From: CAYMST01 sp964393115
GTDB lineage: Bacteria; Bacteroidota; Bacteroidia; Cytophagales; Cyclobacteriaceae
Assembly (NCBI GenBank): GCA_964393115.1
Contig: CAYMST010000013.1
Coordinates: 1 to 38,330 of the forward strand
Direction of reading: 5' to 3'
DNA length: 38,330 bases
The position numbers and the translations under genes were made by a program. The first letter of the stretch is position 1. Each line of letters opens with the position of its first letter. A model generated the notes under the pieces. That model made no database searches, was not told the origin of the DNA, and saw only the letters and a list, made by a program, of their open reading frames with translations. This document shows positions 1 to 9,831 of this stretch, piece after piece.

Positions 1-119
1 AAAACTTATTACCAACAACTTAAATATTAACGAAAGCTCTTCAACCACATTAAATTTATACTTTTAGATGGAAAATTTAAAGTTTTTTTACTTAATGATT
101 AAACCTCTTGACCAATAGG

Positions 120-1055
120 ATGTCTAAGAACCAAATTTCAAATAGTAAAATGATGAATATTAAGTTTTCAAAATTGACCGTATTGGCTTTATCACTTTTC
201 ACTTTGATCACCATTTCTTCATGTGAGGAGGACGAGAATCTCCCTGCCACTACTCCTACAGAAGTAGAAACCGTAGAAGAAGCTTCTATTACCGCCAATA
301 GCGAAGCGGCAGCGGATGAGGTATTTGAGGATATCGACGCATTAGCAGATGACAATGTTTTCCAGGTCATTTCAAATGGTCGTACGCTAGAAGAAATTGA
401 AAGTTGTCGGTCTGTAGAACGTGTTACTGATGAAACTACAGGTGTAACCACGGTGACGATTGATTTTGGTGAATCGTGCAAAGACCTCAGAGGAAGGGTA
501 AGAAGCGGCAAGGTAATTATTGCTTATTCTCTAAAAAGATTTGAGATTGGGGCGACAAGAAGCATCATGTTTGAAAACTTCTATGTCGACAGCATAAAAG
601 TCGAAGGTACCAGAACTCATACTAATAAAACCGAAAGTGAAAATGCTACCGTTAGTGTTTGGGAAGTGGCGCTCGAAGGTGGTAAACTGACTTTCCCTGA
701 TGAATCATTTATAACAAGAGATGCCAATAAAACCAGAAGTTTCGATCGAGAAGCGAAAACGATCACTAAGACCGGAAATGCAAGTGGAATTACAAGAGAA
801 GGGTTAAACTACTCTATGGAAATAACTACTCCTATCGTTTTCTCAAAAGACTGTAGGCTAAATGGCCGGTTTGTACCTACTATCGGAACGAAGGTAAATA
901 CACAAGGTGAAGGTGAAGATCAATCTATTGTAACCATTAATTATGGAGACGGAAGCTGTGACAACCTCATGACGATAGATGATAACGGCGTGATTGAAGA
1001 AATCGAAATTGAGCCTAAAAAACGAATAACAAAGCCCTTAGCCAACAGAAAATAA
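120..1055 (+). CDS. Lipoprotein of unknown function
   Basis: The product has a lipoprotein signal: a hydrophobic stretch ending in I-S-S-C, followed by an acidic E-E-D-E tail typical of Bacteroidota surface lipoproteins. I start at ATG 120; ATG 150 or 153 would place the lipid-bearing Cys near residue 24-25 and is equally plausible, whereas a TTG 12 bases earlier is less likely. The mature part holds two similar half-motifs, D-F-G-E-S-C-K-D in the N-terminal half and N-Y-G-D-G-S-C-D near the C-terminus, suggesting an internal duplication of a beta-rich unit with one Cys each. I do not recognise a named family. It converges on the sulfatase gene and shares a terminator hairpin with it, so it is probably not part of the PUL. 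Confidence 0.75.
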   Translation: MSKNQISNSKMMNIKFSKLTVLALSLFTLITISSCEEDENLPATTPTEVETVEEASITANSEAAADEVFEDIDALADDNVFQVISNGRTLEEIESCRSVERVTDETTGVTTVTIDFGESCKDLRGRVRSGKVIIAYSLKRFEIGATRSIMFENFYVDSIKVEGTRTHTNKTESENATVSVWEVALEGGKLTFPDESFITRDANKTRSFDREAKTITKTGNASGITREGLNYSMEITTPIVFSKDCRLNGRFVPTIGTKVNTQGEGEDQSIVTINYGDGSCDNLMTIDDNGVIEEIEIEPKKRITKPLANRK

Positions 1056-1079
1056 ACAGGCAAGACTGAAACTAAACAA

Positions 1080-1117
1080 AAAAATGGCGTTAGACTTGAG
1101 TCCAACGCCATTTTTTT
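1080..1117. terminator. Bidirectional hairpin terminator
   Basis: The arms AATGGCGTT and AACGCCATT, extended by GAC/GTC after one mismatch, enclose the loop TTGA. The stem is flanked by an A-run on the left and a T-run on the right, so it can terminate both the rightward lipoprotein gene and the leftward sulfatase gene. Confidence 0.8.
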
Positions 1118-1136
1118 GTTAAAAGCTAAAGCACCT

Positions 1137-2750
1137 CTAATAATGTATTTGAAGCCTAGCTTGATCTGGAGCGGCCACAAGAACAGAATCCCAAGGAATA
1201 ACCCCGACCCTATCTGCCCAGATTTGCCATTCAGACTTAATAAGCATTAATTTCTCAGGTTGATCTTCTGCCAGATTGTTCGACTCAGTAGGATCCTTTG
1301 AAAGATCAAAAAGTTCATCCTTATATTCTGGATAGGCACTGACCCACTTCCAATCACCCACACGGGCGGCTTTGTTACCTTCATGCTCCCAGAATAATCC
1401 AGCGTGGGCTTTTCTGCTTTCATTATTAAAAACCGGAACTAGTGATTTCCCTTCCATAGGCTGAATTTCCTTTTCAGCTCTCTTTTCAGGATATGTACTT
1501 CCAGACAAATCTACGATCGTCTTCATCACATCTACTATATGAGCTGGCTGATTATCAATTCTTCCTTTTTGAATCATATTTGGATAATGCGCAATAAACG
1601 GAGTTCTCACCCCACCTTCATGTCCCCAATGCTTGAACATCCTGAAAGGTGTATTACTCACATTTGCCCATGGTAGCTTATAGCATCCAAAGGATCCTTG
1701 CTGGCCGATCGGAATACTTGCATCTCCCCACGAATAGTCTTCTCGAGTACCACCATTGTCCGACAGGAAAATAATTAATGTATTATCCAGCTCACCTAAT
1801 GTTTCGAGCGTTTTTACTAGTTCACCAATACCTCTGTCCATGGATTCAATTTGCGCTGCATAGACAGACATCCTTAAATCATAATCATCCTTTTGCTCCT
1901 CGCTTAGGTCAGACCAGTTGGGTACTTTACCGTCAATAGCCGAAATAGGATGGTCAGAAGAAATTATACCGAGTTGCTTTTGCTTGGAGAATCTTTTTTC
2001 CCGAACATCTGCAAAAGAACGCTTATAACTGCCTCTATATTTATCAATGTCTTCAGGTCTGGCCTGCAAAGGGAAATGGGGTGCGACATGTGCTAAATAC
2101 AAGAAAAACGGATCTTCTTCCTTACTCATTTCAGTAACGAATTTACTCGCATATGCATTAATCGCCTCGGTACTGTAATAGTCCTCACCAGGGTGATCAA
2201 GTAAGCTATCGCCTATGGCCACCACCTGATCACCAGGGAATGGATAAAAGTAGGCTCCTCCATGGTGTGGAAAACCATAAAACTTATCAAACCCTTTTTT
2301 AGTTGGCCAGTATGCCTCGTCGTTACCAACATGCCATTTTCCTGACATCGCCGTATTATAACCGTTGTCTCTCAACATTTCAGCTATCGTAACAGCATTA
2401 TTAGGAATATGTCCACCATAGCCTGGAAGCTTACAGTCCTCTTGCATAAAGCCCATATTAGCCTGATGAGGGTATAAACCAGTCAATAAGCTTGCACGAG
2501 TGGGGCAGCATCTTGAAGCATTGTAGAATTGCGTCATTCTTAAACCGTTGCTCGCAAGATTATCCAGTGACGGTGTATTGATCTCAGAACCATAACATCC
2601 CAAATCAGAATACCCCATATCATCTGCCAAGATCAAAATAACATTAGGTCTCTTAGGAGTTTTCGCTTGTTTACTATCACATCCTGATAGCGTCAACACC
2701 AAGCCCAAAACGACCATACTCCCAAGGCTTAGCTCTTTTAAATACTTCAT
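1137..2750 (-). CDS. Lipoprotein sulfatase, formylglycine-dependent (S1 family)
   Basis: This is a 537-aa type I sulfatase that should hydrolyse sulfate esters on a glycan. A signal peptide ends in L-S-G-C, with Cys24 lipidated, so it is anchored to a membrane. The N-terminal core has P-N-V-I-L-I-L-A-D-D-M-G with metal ligands D43 and D44. The maturation motif C-C-P-T-R-A-S-L-L-T-G places the formylglycine-forming Cys at residue 81. G-K-W-H at 137-140 gives the conserved Lys and His, and the S-D-N-G-G motif further on supplies the remaining metal ligands. Cys at the modification site means activation by a formylglycine-generating or anaerobic maturase encoded elsewhere. It is the last gene of the leftward PUL, separated from the IPT/TIG protein by 212 bases holding a large hairpin, so its expression may be lower than that of susCD. 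The substrate cannot be deduced from sequence alone. Confidence 0.93.
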   Translation of the reverse strand: MKYLKELSLGSMVVLGLVLTLSGCDSKQAKTPKRPNVILILADDMGYSDLGCYGSEINTPSLDNLASNGLRMTQFYNASRCCPTRASLLTGLYPHQANMGFMQEDCKLPGYGGHIPNNAVTIAEMLRDNGYNTAMSGKWHVGNDEAYWPTKKGFDKFYGFPHHGGAYFYPFPGDQVVAIGDSLLDHPGEDYYSTEAINAYASKFVTEMSKEEDPFFLYLAHVAPHFPLQARPEDIDKYRGSYKRSFADVREKRFSKQKQLGIISSDHPISAIDGKVPNWSDLSEEQKDDYDLRMSVYAAQIESMDRGIGELVKTLETLGELDNTLIIFLSDNGGTREDYSWGDASIPIGQQGSFGCYKLPWANVSNTPFRMFKHWGHEGGVRTPFIAHYPNMIQKGRIDNQPAHIVDVMKTIVDLSGSTYPEKRAEKEIQPMEGKSLVPVFNNESRKAHAGLFWEHEGNKAARVGDWKWVSAYPEYKDELFDLSKDPTESNNLAEDQPEKLMLIKSEWQIWADRVGVIPWDSVLVAAPDQARLQIHY

Positions 2751-2860
2751 TTTAGTGTTTCCAAATTTGTGTTAAGAATAGGTCAGCATTAGTATTGATA
2801 AACACTCTATCAAGGATAAAGTACCTCAACTTAAAACTGAACAGTTTAGTTTATATGACA

Positions 2861-2936
2861 TTAAAAAAGACATCCCCAAAGTCAACTCGTATGCTAATTG
2901 AGTCTTTTCATAATTGACTTTGAGAATGTCTTTTAA
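2861..2936 (-). terminator. Hairpin with U-tract inside the PUL operon
   Basis: Two nested pairs of inverted arms occur: AAAAGACAT with ATGTCTTTT, and CAAAGTCAA with TTGACTTTG, plus a small inner ACTC/GAGT stem. Read leftward, the structure ends in a run of T residues. It lies downstream of the IPT/TIG gene and upstream of the sulfatase gene, so it can act as a full or partial terminator, or as an mRNA-stabilising 3' end. Confidence 0.6.
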
Positions 2937-2962
2937 GCTATTTATTAGAGTGTTTTATTCCC

Positions 2963-4972
2963 TTATTTGGAAAGAACAAAACGTTTGGAGTAAGTTTTAT
3001 CTCCACTAACTAATCGAAGGATATACGCTCCCTCCTCTAATGAAGAAGATAATGGAATAGACGCGTTTAATCCGTTCGCTTTAGTCGTAGTAAACGTAGA
3101 TAGTCTACCGTTTACGTCATAGATTGCAAACTCTACATCTCCGCTCAAAAATTCAGTAGACGATATGAATAGCTGATTACCCTTATTCCAAACTGATATT
3201 TTATCGCTTTCTTTAACGTCAGGACGAGTGAACAAAGGAATTGTAATTAAAATATTGGCTGACCTATTCGCACCAATTACAGCACCACCTCCGGACCTTT
3301 CTCCAAGGCTCAGGACTAGCGTTTCATCACCTTCGAAATTATCACCTTCATCCAAAATTTTAAGTTTAGCAATTCCTGACTCATTATTGCTAGCAATAAT
3401 TGTTAATATATCTTGGTCAAGTGTATAATCATCTGCGCTAATGCCCTCTCCAGAAACCATCAACTTAACAGAAACCTCATTCTGTACAGGAATATTAGTT
3501 TCCATTGTTACATCTATCTCAGGTTCCAGACTTTCAAAAGCCGTTGTAGCACTTACCATTAACGAAATGGTAGGAAAAGTCGCGTCAACAGTAAAATCAA
3601 TTTCTGAAATGGAATCACGACTAAAGTTTCCAGTCTTCACCGTTACTTTACCGGTAGTAGCTCCAGAAGGAACGCTAACTTCCATAATCGTGTCATTAAT
3701 TTCATTCACAGTAGAAGACTCTAAATCCCCGAATTTGACAGATTCTATATTGTATAAATTCTGACCTAAAATGTAAATAAACGATTCAGCGGGAGCCATA
3801 ACAGGATCATACGAAGCAATACTTGGTGGTGCCGGAGTGATTTTCAATTTATCGGCAGAAGGTACGTCTCCACCCGTTGATCTAACCACTACCACGTCTA
3901 GTTCCGTCTCAATATCCGATATTGCTGGGACAGTAAACCTTAATGTTTTACCGTTTAAGTCAGTGGTGAATTGGTCGGTAATCACATCTCCAACCTTCAC
4001 TCCAGTAACATTTGTTAACGCAGATCCAGATAATGTAACTTCCTTACCAGGTCTTTGCACAAGAGGTTCCATACCTGAAATGTTGGCGGACCCTTCTGGC
4101 GAAGCGGTTATTAGAATATCATCCAACCATAATGGGCTAGCGGATTCCGGTTGATTAAATACGAATCTCAACGTTAGATTAGCCACAGCCGGTAAACGCT
4201 TACTCACATTCTCTCTATACAATTCGTGGTTTACATTGAACTTTCTCGCAGCACCAAGATCCTCAAACGTATCGCCTCCATCCGTACTAAACTGAGCGAC
4301 GAAACCACCCTTAATCTCCGTAAAAAAGGACCCAATTACATAAGACAAGCGAATATTTTCTAAACCTAACGTATTGATATTTGAGATTAAAAAATCACCC
4401 CCGTCCTCAAGTCGAATAGCATGACGTAAGGTTTCATCATCTACTGCAGATCCTCTTCCTTCAGCTGGGCCAACAAAAATAATGTCTGTCTTAGCTGAGG
4501 TTCTAGTGCTGTACATGGGAACATCATTATCAAACCAACTTCTGCCATCAGTTCCATTTTCATGCTCAGCAATAGTAGTGTTCGTAAAACCACCACCTAA
4601 TGGAGTATTTTCCATCGATTCATAATAAATCACCCTTTCCGATGGTCCGAACTTATCAAAAATCGCAAATACCTGTCTGGTTAAAAAAACCGAATCAGGA
4701 CTTTCAATAAGTATGGAATCTGTGTCTACGCCATCCGGGATAATGAAGTCCAAACTTGTAGCACTTCTACCCTCAAGTATCGTTGCCTCTGCACCGTCAA
4801 TGGATAACTTTGTTATCGCGTCCAAAGAAGGTCCTTCCATTTTTATGGTGTCTCCGGGAAAACCACCCGAAGGAAAAATATCAGTAATTTCAAATTGTGC
4901 CATCAGTGTTGATGGCACCATACTCGCCATTGCAAAAACGGCAAGTACAATTAAACGATTAATGTTATTCAT
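2963..4972 (-). CDS. T9SS-sorted IPT/TIG and Calx-beta surface protein of the PUL
   Basis: The 669-aa protein starts with a Sec signal peptide cleaved after M-A at about residue 25, with no lipobox. In order it shows an IPT/TIG domain (about 27-105), a jelly-roll-like region with W-L-D-D-I near its end (about 110-292), two more IPT/TIG domains (about 296-466), a Calx-beta-like domain with the Y-T-L-D and D-x-x-x-E-x-D-E pattern (about 470-585), and a type A T9SS sorting domain (about 595-669) with I-Y-D-V-N-G-R and a basic end. It lies 29 bases after susD, where PULs normally encode a SusE/F-type surface glycan-binding lipoprotein. I infer the same binding role through a different secretion route. 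An adhesin role is possible. Confidence 0.85.
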   Translation of the reverse strand: MNNINRLIVLAVFAMASMVPSTLMAQFEITDIFPSGGFPGDTIKMEGPSLDAITKLSIDGAEATILEGRSATSLDFIIPDGVDTDSILIESPDSVFLTRQVFAIFDKFGPSERVIYYESMENTPLGGGFTNTTIAEHENGTDGRSWFDNDVPMYSTRTSAKTDIIFVGPAEGRGSAVDDETLRHAIRLEDGGDFLISNINTLGLENIRLSYVIGSFFTEIKGGFVAQFSTDGGDTFEDLGAARKFNVNHELYRENVSKRLPAVANLTLRFVFNQPESASPLWLDDILITASPEGSANISGMEPLVQRPGKEVTLSGSALTNVTGVKVGDVITDQFTTDLNGKTLRFTVPAISDIETELDVVVVRSTGGDVPSADKLKITPAPPSIASYDPVMAPAESFIYILGQNLYNIESVKFGDLESSTVNEINDTIMEVSVPSGATTGKVTVKTGNFSRDSISEIDFTVDATFPTISLMVSATTAFESLEPEIDVTMETNIPVQNEVSVKLMVSGEGISADDYTLDQDILTIIASNNESGIAKLKILDEGDNFEGDETLVLSLGERSGGGAVIGANRSANILITIPLFTRPDVKESDKISVWNKGNQLFISSTEFLSGDVEFAIYDVNGRLSTFTTTKANGLNASIPLSSSLEEGAYILRLVSGDKTYSKRFVLSK

Positions 4973-5001
4973 CTTATTAAGTTTATGTTACAACTATAAT
5001 A

Positions 5002-6555
5002 TTATGGGTTTTGATCAGATTGTGATAGATCTGGGTTTCTATCTATCTCACTATCAGGAATTCTAAGTAGTGTATTGGGTCCATCCCAGGAAATATCTTT
5101 TGCATCTTCTCTATCATAAGTAGCATACAAAGATGCCGGGTAAACATTGCTTATTTCGGCGTTATACGCTCCCATTCTCTTCCACGTAAAGAAGCGCTCT
5201 CCTTCTCCTACTAGCTCCAGCATTCTCTCTAAACCAACAGCTTCAATAGCCTGCTCCAGAGTTAAGCTAGTACTAATCAAATCTGCACCCCTACTTGCTC
5301 TTATCAGATTGATGTCATCAATTGCAGCAGAAGCACTTCCGTCTAACGCAAAAAACTCGGCCCTCATGAGTATTAGTTCCTCTAATCGTATTATAGGCCA
5401 GTTTGTGTTAGAACCTCCATCTAATAAGAACTTATTAAAGGCATATGCTGTATCTAATTTTTCATTACCCGCTGTAATCAACGGCTTGATATACCCCAAA
5501 AGTCGAACACTATCATCAGTAGCCAGCTCACTAACGAATTTATCAATAAACCCCTTATTCAAATAAATACCTGTTTCCTCTATACTAGCTTGAACGATAA
5601 GGTCAATATCCCTCATTAACAAATGAGGTTCCGATAGCGTATATGCTACAGCATTGTTTCTAACATCATTAATGTTATCCCCAGAGCCGTTGGTAAATAC
5701 ATTGAGTATATTAGATGTATCCTGAAGTGACAAAGACTCCCTGGCCCACAACTCTGTTTTGGTTAGCTCTCCACGTGTTCCACCAATCAATCTAGATATT
5801 TCATTATAAGCACCTCCAAGGTTGTTCATTTGATACAATACCTTTGCCTTAAGCGCTACAGCAGCCATTCTATTTGCGCGGTTCCTATATCCAGGAAAAT
5901 CACCATGATCAGCGTTGCTGAATTGAAGTGGCAAAAAGCTAATAGCTAAATCTAAATCTGATATAATAGCATTGTAGGTTTCTTCCACGGTACTTCTAGT
6001 ACCAGAATTAAAACCGGTAGCCGGTGAAGTTCTCAAAATAATACCCGGAAGTCCTTTATTTGACTCTGTATACTGCGTTCCGTAGTAGCGAATCAACAAA
6101 AAGTTATTAAATGCCCTCAAATAGTACGCTTCACCGCGCATTCTATCTCTCTGAGTGGCATATAGGTTGTCTATTGGTTCGTCGCCGCTCGTAAACTGCA
6201 GGACGTTATTAGCCAAGTCAATTGATTTATAAGCTTCTATCCATAAATTATCTAGCTTAAATTCGAATCTAGTGAATTCGAAAATATCTAAGAACCTACC
6301 CATACCTTCACCATCTAGAGAACCAGAAGTATGATCTGCAACGATATTAGATAATGGAATATGGGACTCACAATAAGCTCGAGCCCACGTAAGGTAGGCC
6401 TGATTGATGACTAACTCTATATTTCGCGTACTTGTACCCACCTCGTCTCCAGGAAATTCATTGTCTGGATCTACCTCATCAAATGGAATACAAGAAGATA
6501 ATAACGCGACTGTGAGTATAGCTATATATGTTTTCAATTTGTAAATTCTTTTCAT
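5002..6555 (-). CDS. SusD/RagB-family glycan-binding lipoprotein
   Basis: A 517-aa SusD-type lipoprotein, of typical family length. The signal peptide ends in L-L-S-S-C with Cys22 lipidated, followed by an acidic P-F-D-E-V-D-P-D surface-export-like tail. The helical TPR-like core is visible in stretches such as M-R-G-E-A-Y-Y-L-R-A-F-N-N-F and R-L-E-E-L-I-L-M-R-A-E, both characteristic of SusD/RagB proteins. The C-terminal R-I-P-D-S-E-I-D-R-N-P is the usual RagB/SusD ending (I-P-x-x-E-x-x-x-N-P). SusD proteins cap the SusC porin and deliver oligosaccharides from the cell surface. The gene starts 12 bases after susC stops, the standard tight pairing. The ligand is unknown; the neighbours suggest a sulfated, uronate-containing glycan. 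Confidence 0.95.
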   Translation of the reverse strand: MKRIYKLKTYIAILTVALLSSCIPFDEVDPDNEFPGDEVGTSTRNIELVINQAYLTWARAYCESHIPLSNIVADHTSGSLDGEGMGRFLDIFEFTRFEFKLDNLWIEAYKSIDLANNVLQFTSGDEPIDNLYATQRDRMRGEAYYLRAFNNFLLIRYYGTQYTESNKGLPGIILRTSPATGFNSGTRSTVEETYNAIISDLDLAISFLPLQFSNADHGDFPGYRNRANRMAAVALKAKVLYQMNNLGGAYNEISRLIGGTRGELTKTELWARESLSLQDTSNILNVFTNGSGDNINDVRNNAVAYTLSEPHLLMRDIDLIVQASIEETGIYLNKGFIDKFVSELATDDSVRLLGYIKPLITAGNEKLDTAYAFNKFLLDGGSNTNWPIIRLEELILMRAEFFALDGSASAAIDDINLIRASRGADLISTSLTLEQAIEAVGLERMLELVGEGERFFTWKRMGAYNAEISNVYPASLYATYDREDAKDISWDGPNTLLRIPDSEIDRNPDLSQSDQNP

Positions 6556-6567
6556 CTCCGTAGTTGA

Positions 6568-9500
6568 TTAAAAAGTTAAATTAACACCAATTTTATAAAT
6601 TCTCGGCTGTGGGGGATTCCCTCTAATCACACTAGGGGCGATATTATTTTCCGTGGGACTAAACGCCGCAATAGAATTTCTTGCCTCTGGATCCCAACCA
6701 GGGTACTTGGTAAAGGTCAATAAATTTGTTCCCGACAAGGTAATTCTTGCACTATTCATTTTCACTTTTTCTAACCAAGCTTTTGGCAAGTTATAGGATA
6801 AGCTTAAGCTTCTTAATCTAATAAACGATCCATCATACAAAAATCTTGTTGATCGTGAACCTGCATCTGGTGCTGCTCCTCCAAAGGGGTGATCATAGAT
6901 TACCTTAGGAACGTCTGTGACATCTCCAGGATTTTGCCATCTGTCTTCGTAAATGAACCTTGGCATGTTATAGACCCCAATACCTCTTCCCAAATAGGCC
7001 ATTTGACTTAACTCATCATCGTAAATCCAAAAACCTTCTTTAAATACGAATAATCCAGAAAGTGTAAATCCTTTGTATTCAAAGCTATTTTGTAATCCCC
7101 CTGTAAGTCTAGGCAATGCAGACTTTCCATCAATAGTTTGAATAAGTGTTTCCATTTCTGCCTTCGAAGGCCTCTCTGGGTCAATGAACTGATAAGGTTG
7201 TCCGGTTGCAGGATCTTCAAAAAGTTCATTACCAGTAGCCGGATCAACACCAAGCCATTTCACCATTTGATAGGAGGCTACACTACCACCAATTTGTGGA
7301 AAAGCCACTCTATTCTGCTGCGCTAACACCTGTTCATCAACAGCTAGCTCTTTAACTTCATTTTGTTGGAAAGTAATGTTGAAGGAGGTTCTCCATTTGA
7401 ATGCTCTATCAATATTCAAAGAATTAATAGAAAACTCAACCCCGGAGTTTCTAAGTACTCCAGAGTTCTGAATAAAATTATCCAACCCCGCACTAGGTGG
7501 TAAATCTAACTTCGCTAATAGATTAGAGTTCGTTTTGTTGTAATACGCTAATTCTCCACTTATGCGCTCATTAAATAATTCATAGTCCAGGCCTAAATCA
7601 AATGATTCCGCTCTTTCCCAACCTATGAAATCTGTAGATTCACGAAGTCTGAGCGGTCGTAATCCCTGATCTCCACCATAACTTGACTCTAATATTTCCC
7701 AACTATAAAAAGACGCGTTTTGGTCGATTTCAGCATTACCAGAAATACCATAACTAGATCTTAATTTCAGATAATTTACTATTTTAGAGTTTTGCATGAA
7801 TGGCTCCGAGGATATCAACCAGCCTAAAGAACCAGAGTAGAAGGTACCCCATCTATTCTCTACACCAAATCTTGACGAGCCGTCAGCCCGAATAGAGAAG
7901 CCTGCCAAATATTTATTCCGATAAGCATATTTTGCTCTGAAGAATCCCGACTTAAAGAGCACTCCAGATCTTTCTGAATCCCAATCAAAAGGATCACTAG
8001 CACTACCAATTGTCTTCAATGAATTCGTCAAAGGAAAACCAACTCCTCTGAACGTAATGGTTCTGTTTAACTGCCAAAACGTCTCACCCCCTAACAAAAG
8101 GTCTAAAGTATGATTAGAAAACTCCTTATTATAGGTCAACACCGAATTGGCATTATAGAAAAACCGTTGTTGAAAAGCATTATCCACATAACCTCTACAA
8201 TCCTCACATCCCACATTAGTAGCCTCAGTAGTTAAGAACGGGCTTAAATAAACCTGTCGATTATATCCAATATAGTTCAGTCCAACTTTAGAATCCAATT
8301 TTAAGTTTGGCGTGATTTCATACACCAAGTTTGCTGAATTAATACTATTGAAATTGTTAGACTGGTGAATAAAGAAATCGTCATCTGTAGCTGGAACAAC
8401 ATTCACCAAAGCTGTTGGTTCAAAGAACGTCCCATCCTCGTTATAAATAGGATATATAGGTAGAGCTTGTCTAATAAAGTTCAGACCTGTCGGATTACTG
8501 AAAAACTGAAAAATACCACCACCTACATTTGGATTATTTAAGAAGTAAATATTTGTCGGATATTGATTGTTTTGTGTATTAGAAATCGACAAGTTCAGTT
8601 TAAAGTTCAGTTTTTGATTCAACTGATAATTCATGTTCGAGCTAAACGTAATTCGCTCTAAATCATTAGCCTCAATAATACCTTCATTTTTCTCATAAGT
8701 GGTATTGATTCTGTAGCTATAGTTTTCTTTACCTCCAGAAACCGCCAATGAAGCTTGTCTTTGGCGACCTGTTCTAAATACCAAATCGTACTTATCAATA
8801 TCTGTTGACCTAGCTACGTCCTCGGTAAAAGTACCTTCTGTCCCCTCAATATTTACGAAAGGAAGACGTCTTTCATTTAACGGAGTTCCCGCATTGTCCC
8901 ACCCTTCTTCAATATAAGCCAGCCACTCAGGACCATTCAAATGCTCAATTGTATTGGTAGCCGAAGCAATTCCCTCGGTGTATGATAGCTCATATTTCGC
9001 TTTTCCAGCTTGACCCGATTTAGTCTTAATCACAATAACGCCGTTCGCACCGCGAGATCCGTATATGGCAGTAGCTTCCGCGTCTTTAAGTACTGTTTGA
9101 CTCTCAATATCATTTGGGTTAATACTAGATAGCGGGTTAAACGCTGTACCAAAATTACCTGTACCATCGGTAGGATAGGAAGTATAAGGGATACCGTCAA
9201 TCACGTACAGCGGATTCGCATTACTAGATAATGACCCCGTACCTCGAATCCTAATATTTACAGCACCACCCAATGCACCAGAAGCACTGGTAACGTCGAC
9301 ACCTGCTGCAAGTCCTTGTAGCCCTTCTTGGAAACTACTCACTACTTTATCGCTAAAATCTTCCGACTTTATCGTCTTGTAACTCGCCGTCGACAGCTTC
9401 TTTGAATCTGTGCTATAACCGGTAATAACAATCTCTTCAAGTGCCTCAATATCCTCTAAAAGTGTGATATCAATTACTGATTGCCCATTTACGGCAATTT

Positions 9501-9759
9501 CTTTCGTGATATATCCAACGAAAGTAAATGTCAAAATTGCGTTATCTGGATCTTGTAAAATAAAGGAATAGTTACCGTCAAAATCTGTGACAGTACCATT
9601 CGTAGTACCCTTTTCCAAAACGTATGCTCCTGGCAAGGCACTACCATCCGTTTGAGAAAGAACCTTCCCTGATATTTTAACTTGAGCAAACGTCATCTGC
9701 GCCGCCCAAACGAATAGGGTTACAAACACAAGGCTCCTAACCGATTTCATTTTTGTCAT
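6568..9759 (-). CDS. SusC/RagA-family TonB-dependent oligosaccharide transporter
   Basis: A 1063-aa outer-membrane TonB-dependent transporter of typical SusC length. The signal peptide is cleaved after T-F-A at about residue 25. A carboxypeptidase-D regulatory-like domain follows (about 27-115) with T-N-G-T-V-T-D-F-D-G-N-Y-S-F. A plug domain (about 130-245) carries the SusC signature N-I-R-I-R-G-T-G-S-L-S and P-L-Y-V-I-D-G-I-P, then A-T-A-I-Y-G-S-R-G-A-N-G-V. The remainder is beta-barrel, ending in K-I-G-V-N-L-T-F with a terminal aromatic residue as expected for outer-membrane insertion. ATG at 9750 is an alternative start. It is coupled to susD downstream and lies 72 bases after the SDR gene. 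It should import oligosaccharides to the periplasm using TonB energy. Confidence 0.96.
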   Translation of the reverse strand: MTKMKSVRSLVFVTLFVWAAQMTFAQVKISGKVLSQTDGSALPGAYVLEKGTTNGTVTDFDGNYSFILQDPDNAILTFTFVGYITKEIAVNGQSVIDITLLEDIEALEEIVITGYSTDSKKLSTASYKTIKSEDFSDKVVSSFQEGLQGLAAGVDVTSASGALGGAVNIRIRGTGSLSSNANPLYVIDGIPYTSYPTDGTGNFGTAFNPLSSINPNDIESQTVLKDAEATAIYGSRGANGVIVIKTKSGQAGKAKYELSYTEGIASATNTIEHLNGPEWLAYIEEGWDNAGTPLNERRLPFVNIEGTEGTFTEDVARSTDIDKYDLVFRTGRQRQASLAVSGGKENYSYRINTTYEKNEGIIEANDLERITFSSNMNYQLNQKLNFKLNLSISNTQNNQYPTNIYFLNNPNVGGGIFQFFSNPTGLNFIRQALPIYPIYNEDGTFFEPTALVNVVPATDDDFFIHQSNNFNSINSANLVYEITPNLKLDSKVGLNYIGYNRQVYLSPFLTTEATNVGCEDCRGYVDNAFQQRFFYNANSVLTYNKEFSNHTLDLLLGGETFWQLNRTITFRGVGFPLTNSLKTIGSASDPFDWDSERSGVLFKSGFFRAKYAYRNKYLAGFSIRADGSSRFGVENRWGTFYSGSLGWLISSEPFMQNSKIVNYLKLRSSYGISGNAEIDQNASFYSWEILESSYGGDQGLRPLRLRESTDFIGWERAESFDLGLDYELFNERISGELAYYNKTNSNLLAKLDLPPSAGLDNFIQNSGVLRNSGVEFSINSLNIDRAFKWRTSFNITFQQNEVKELAVDEQVLAQQNRVAFPQIGGSVASYQMVKWLGVDPATGNELFEDPATGQPYQFIDPERPSKAEMETLIQTIDGKSALPRLTGGLQNSFEYKGFTLSGLFVFKEGFWIYDDELSQMAYLGRGIGVYNMPRFIYEDRWQNPGDVTDVPKVIYDHPFGGAAPDAGSRSTRFLYDGSFIRLRSLSLSYNLPKAWLEKVKMNSARITLSGTNLLTFTKYPGWDPEARNSIAAFSPTENNIAPSVIRGNPPQPRIYKIGVNLTF

Positions 9760-9831
9760 AAGAAAATAATTAAATCTCTTTATTGAATTCTAGTATGCTG
9801 GTAATTTCTATAATTTTTTCGAAGATTTGTA

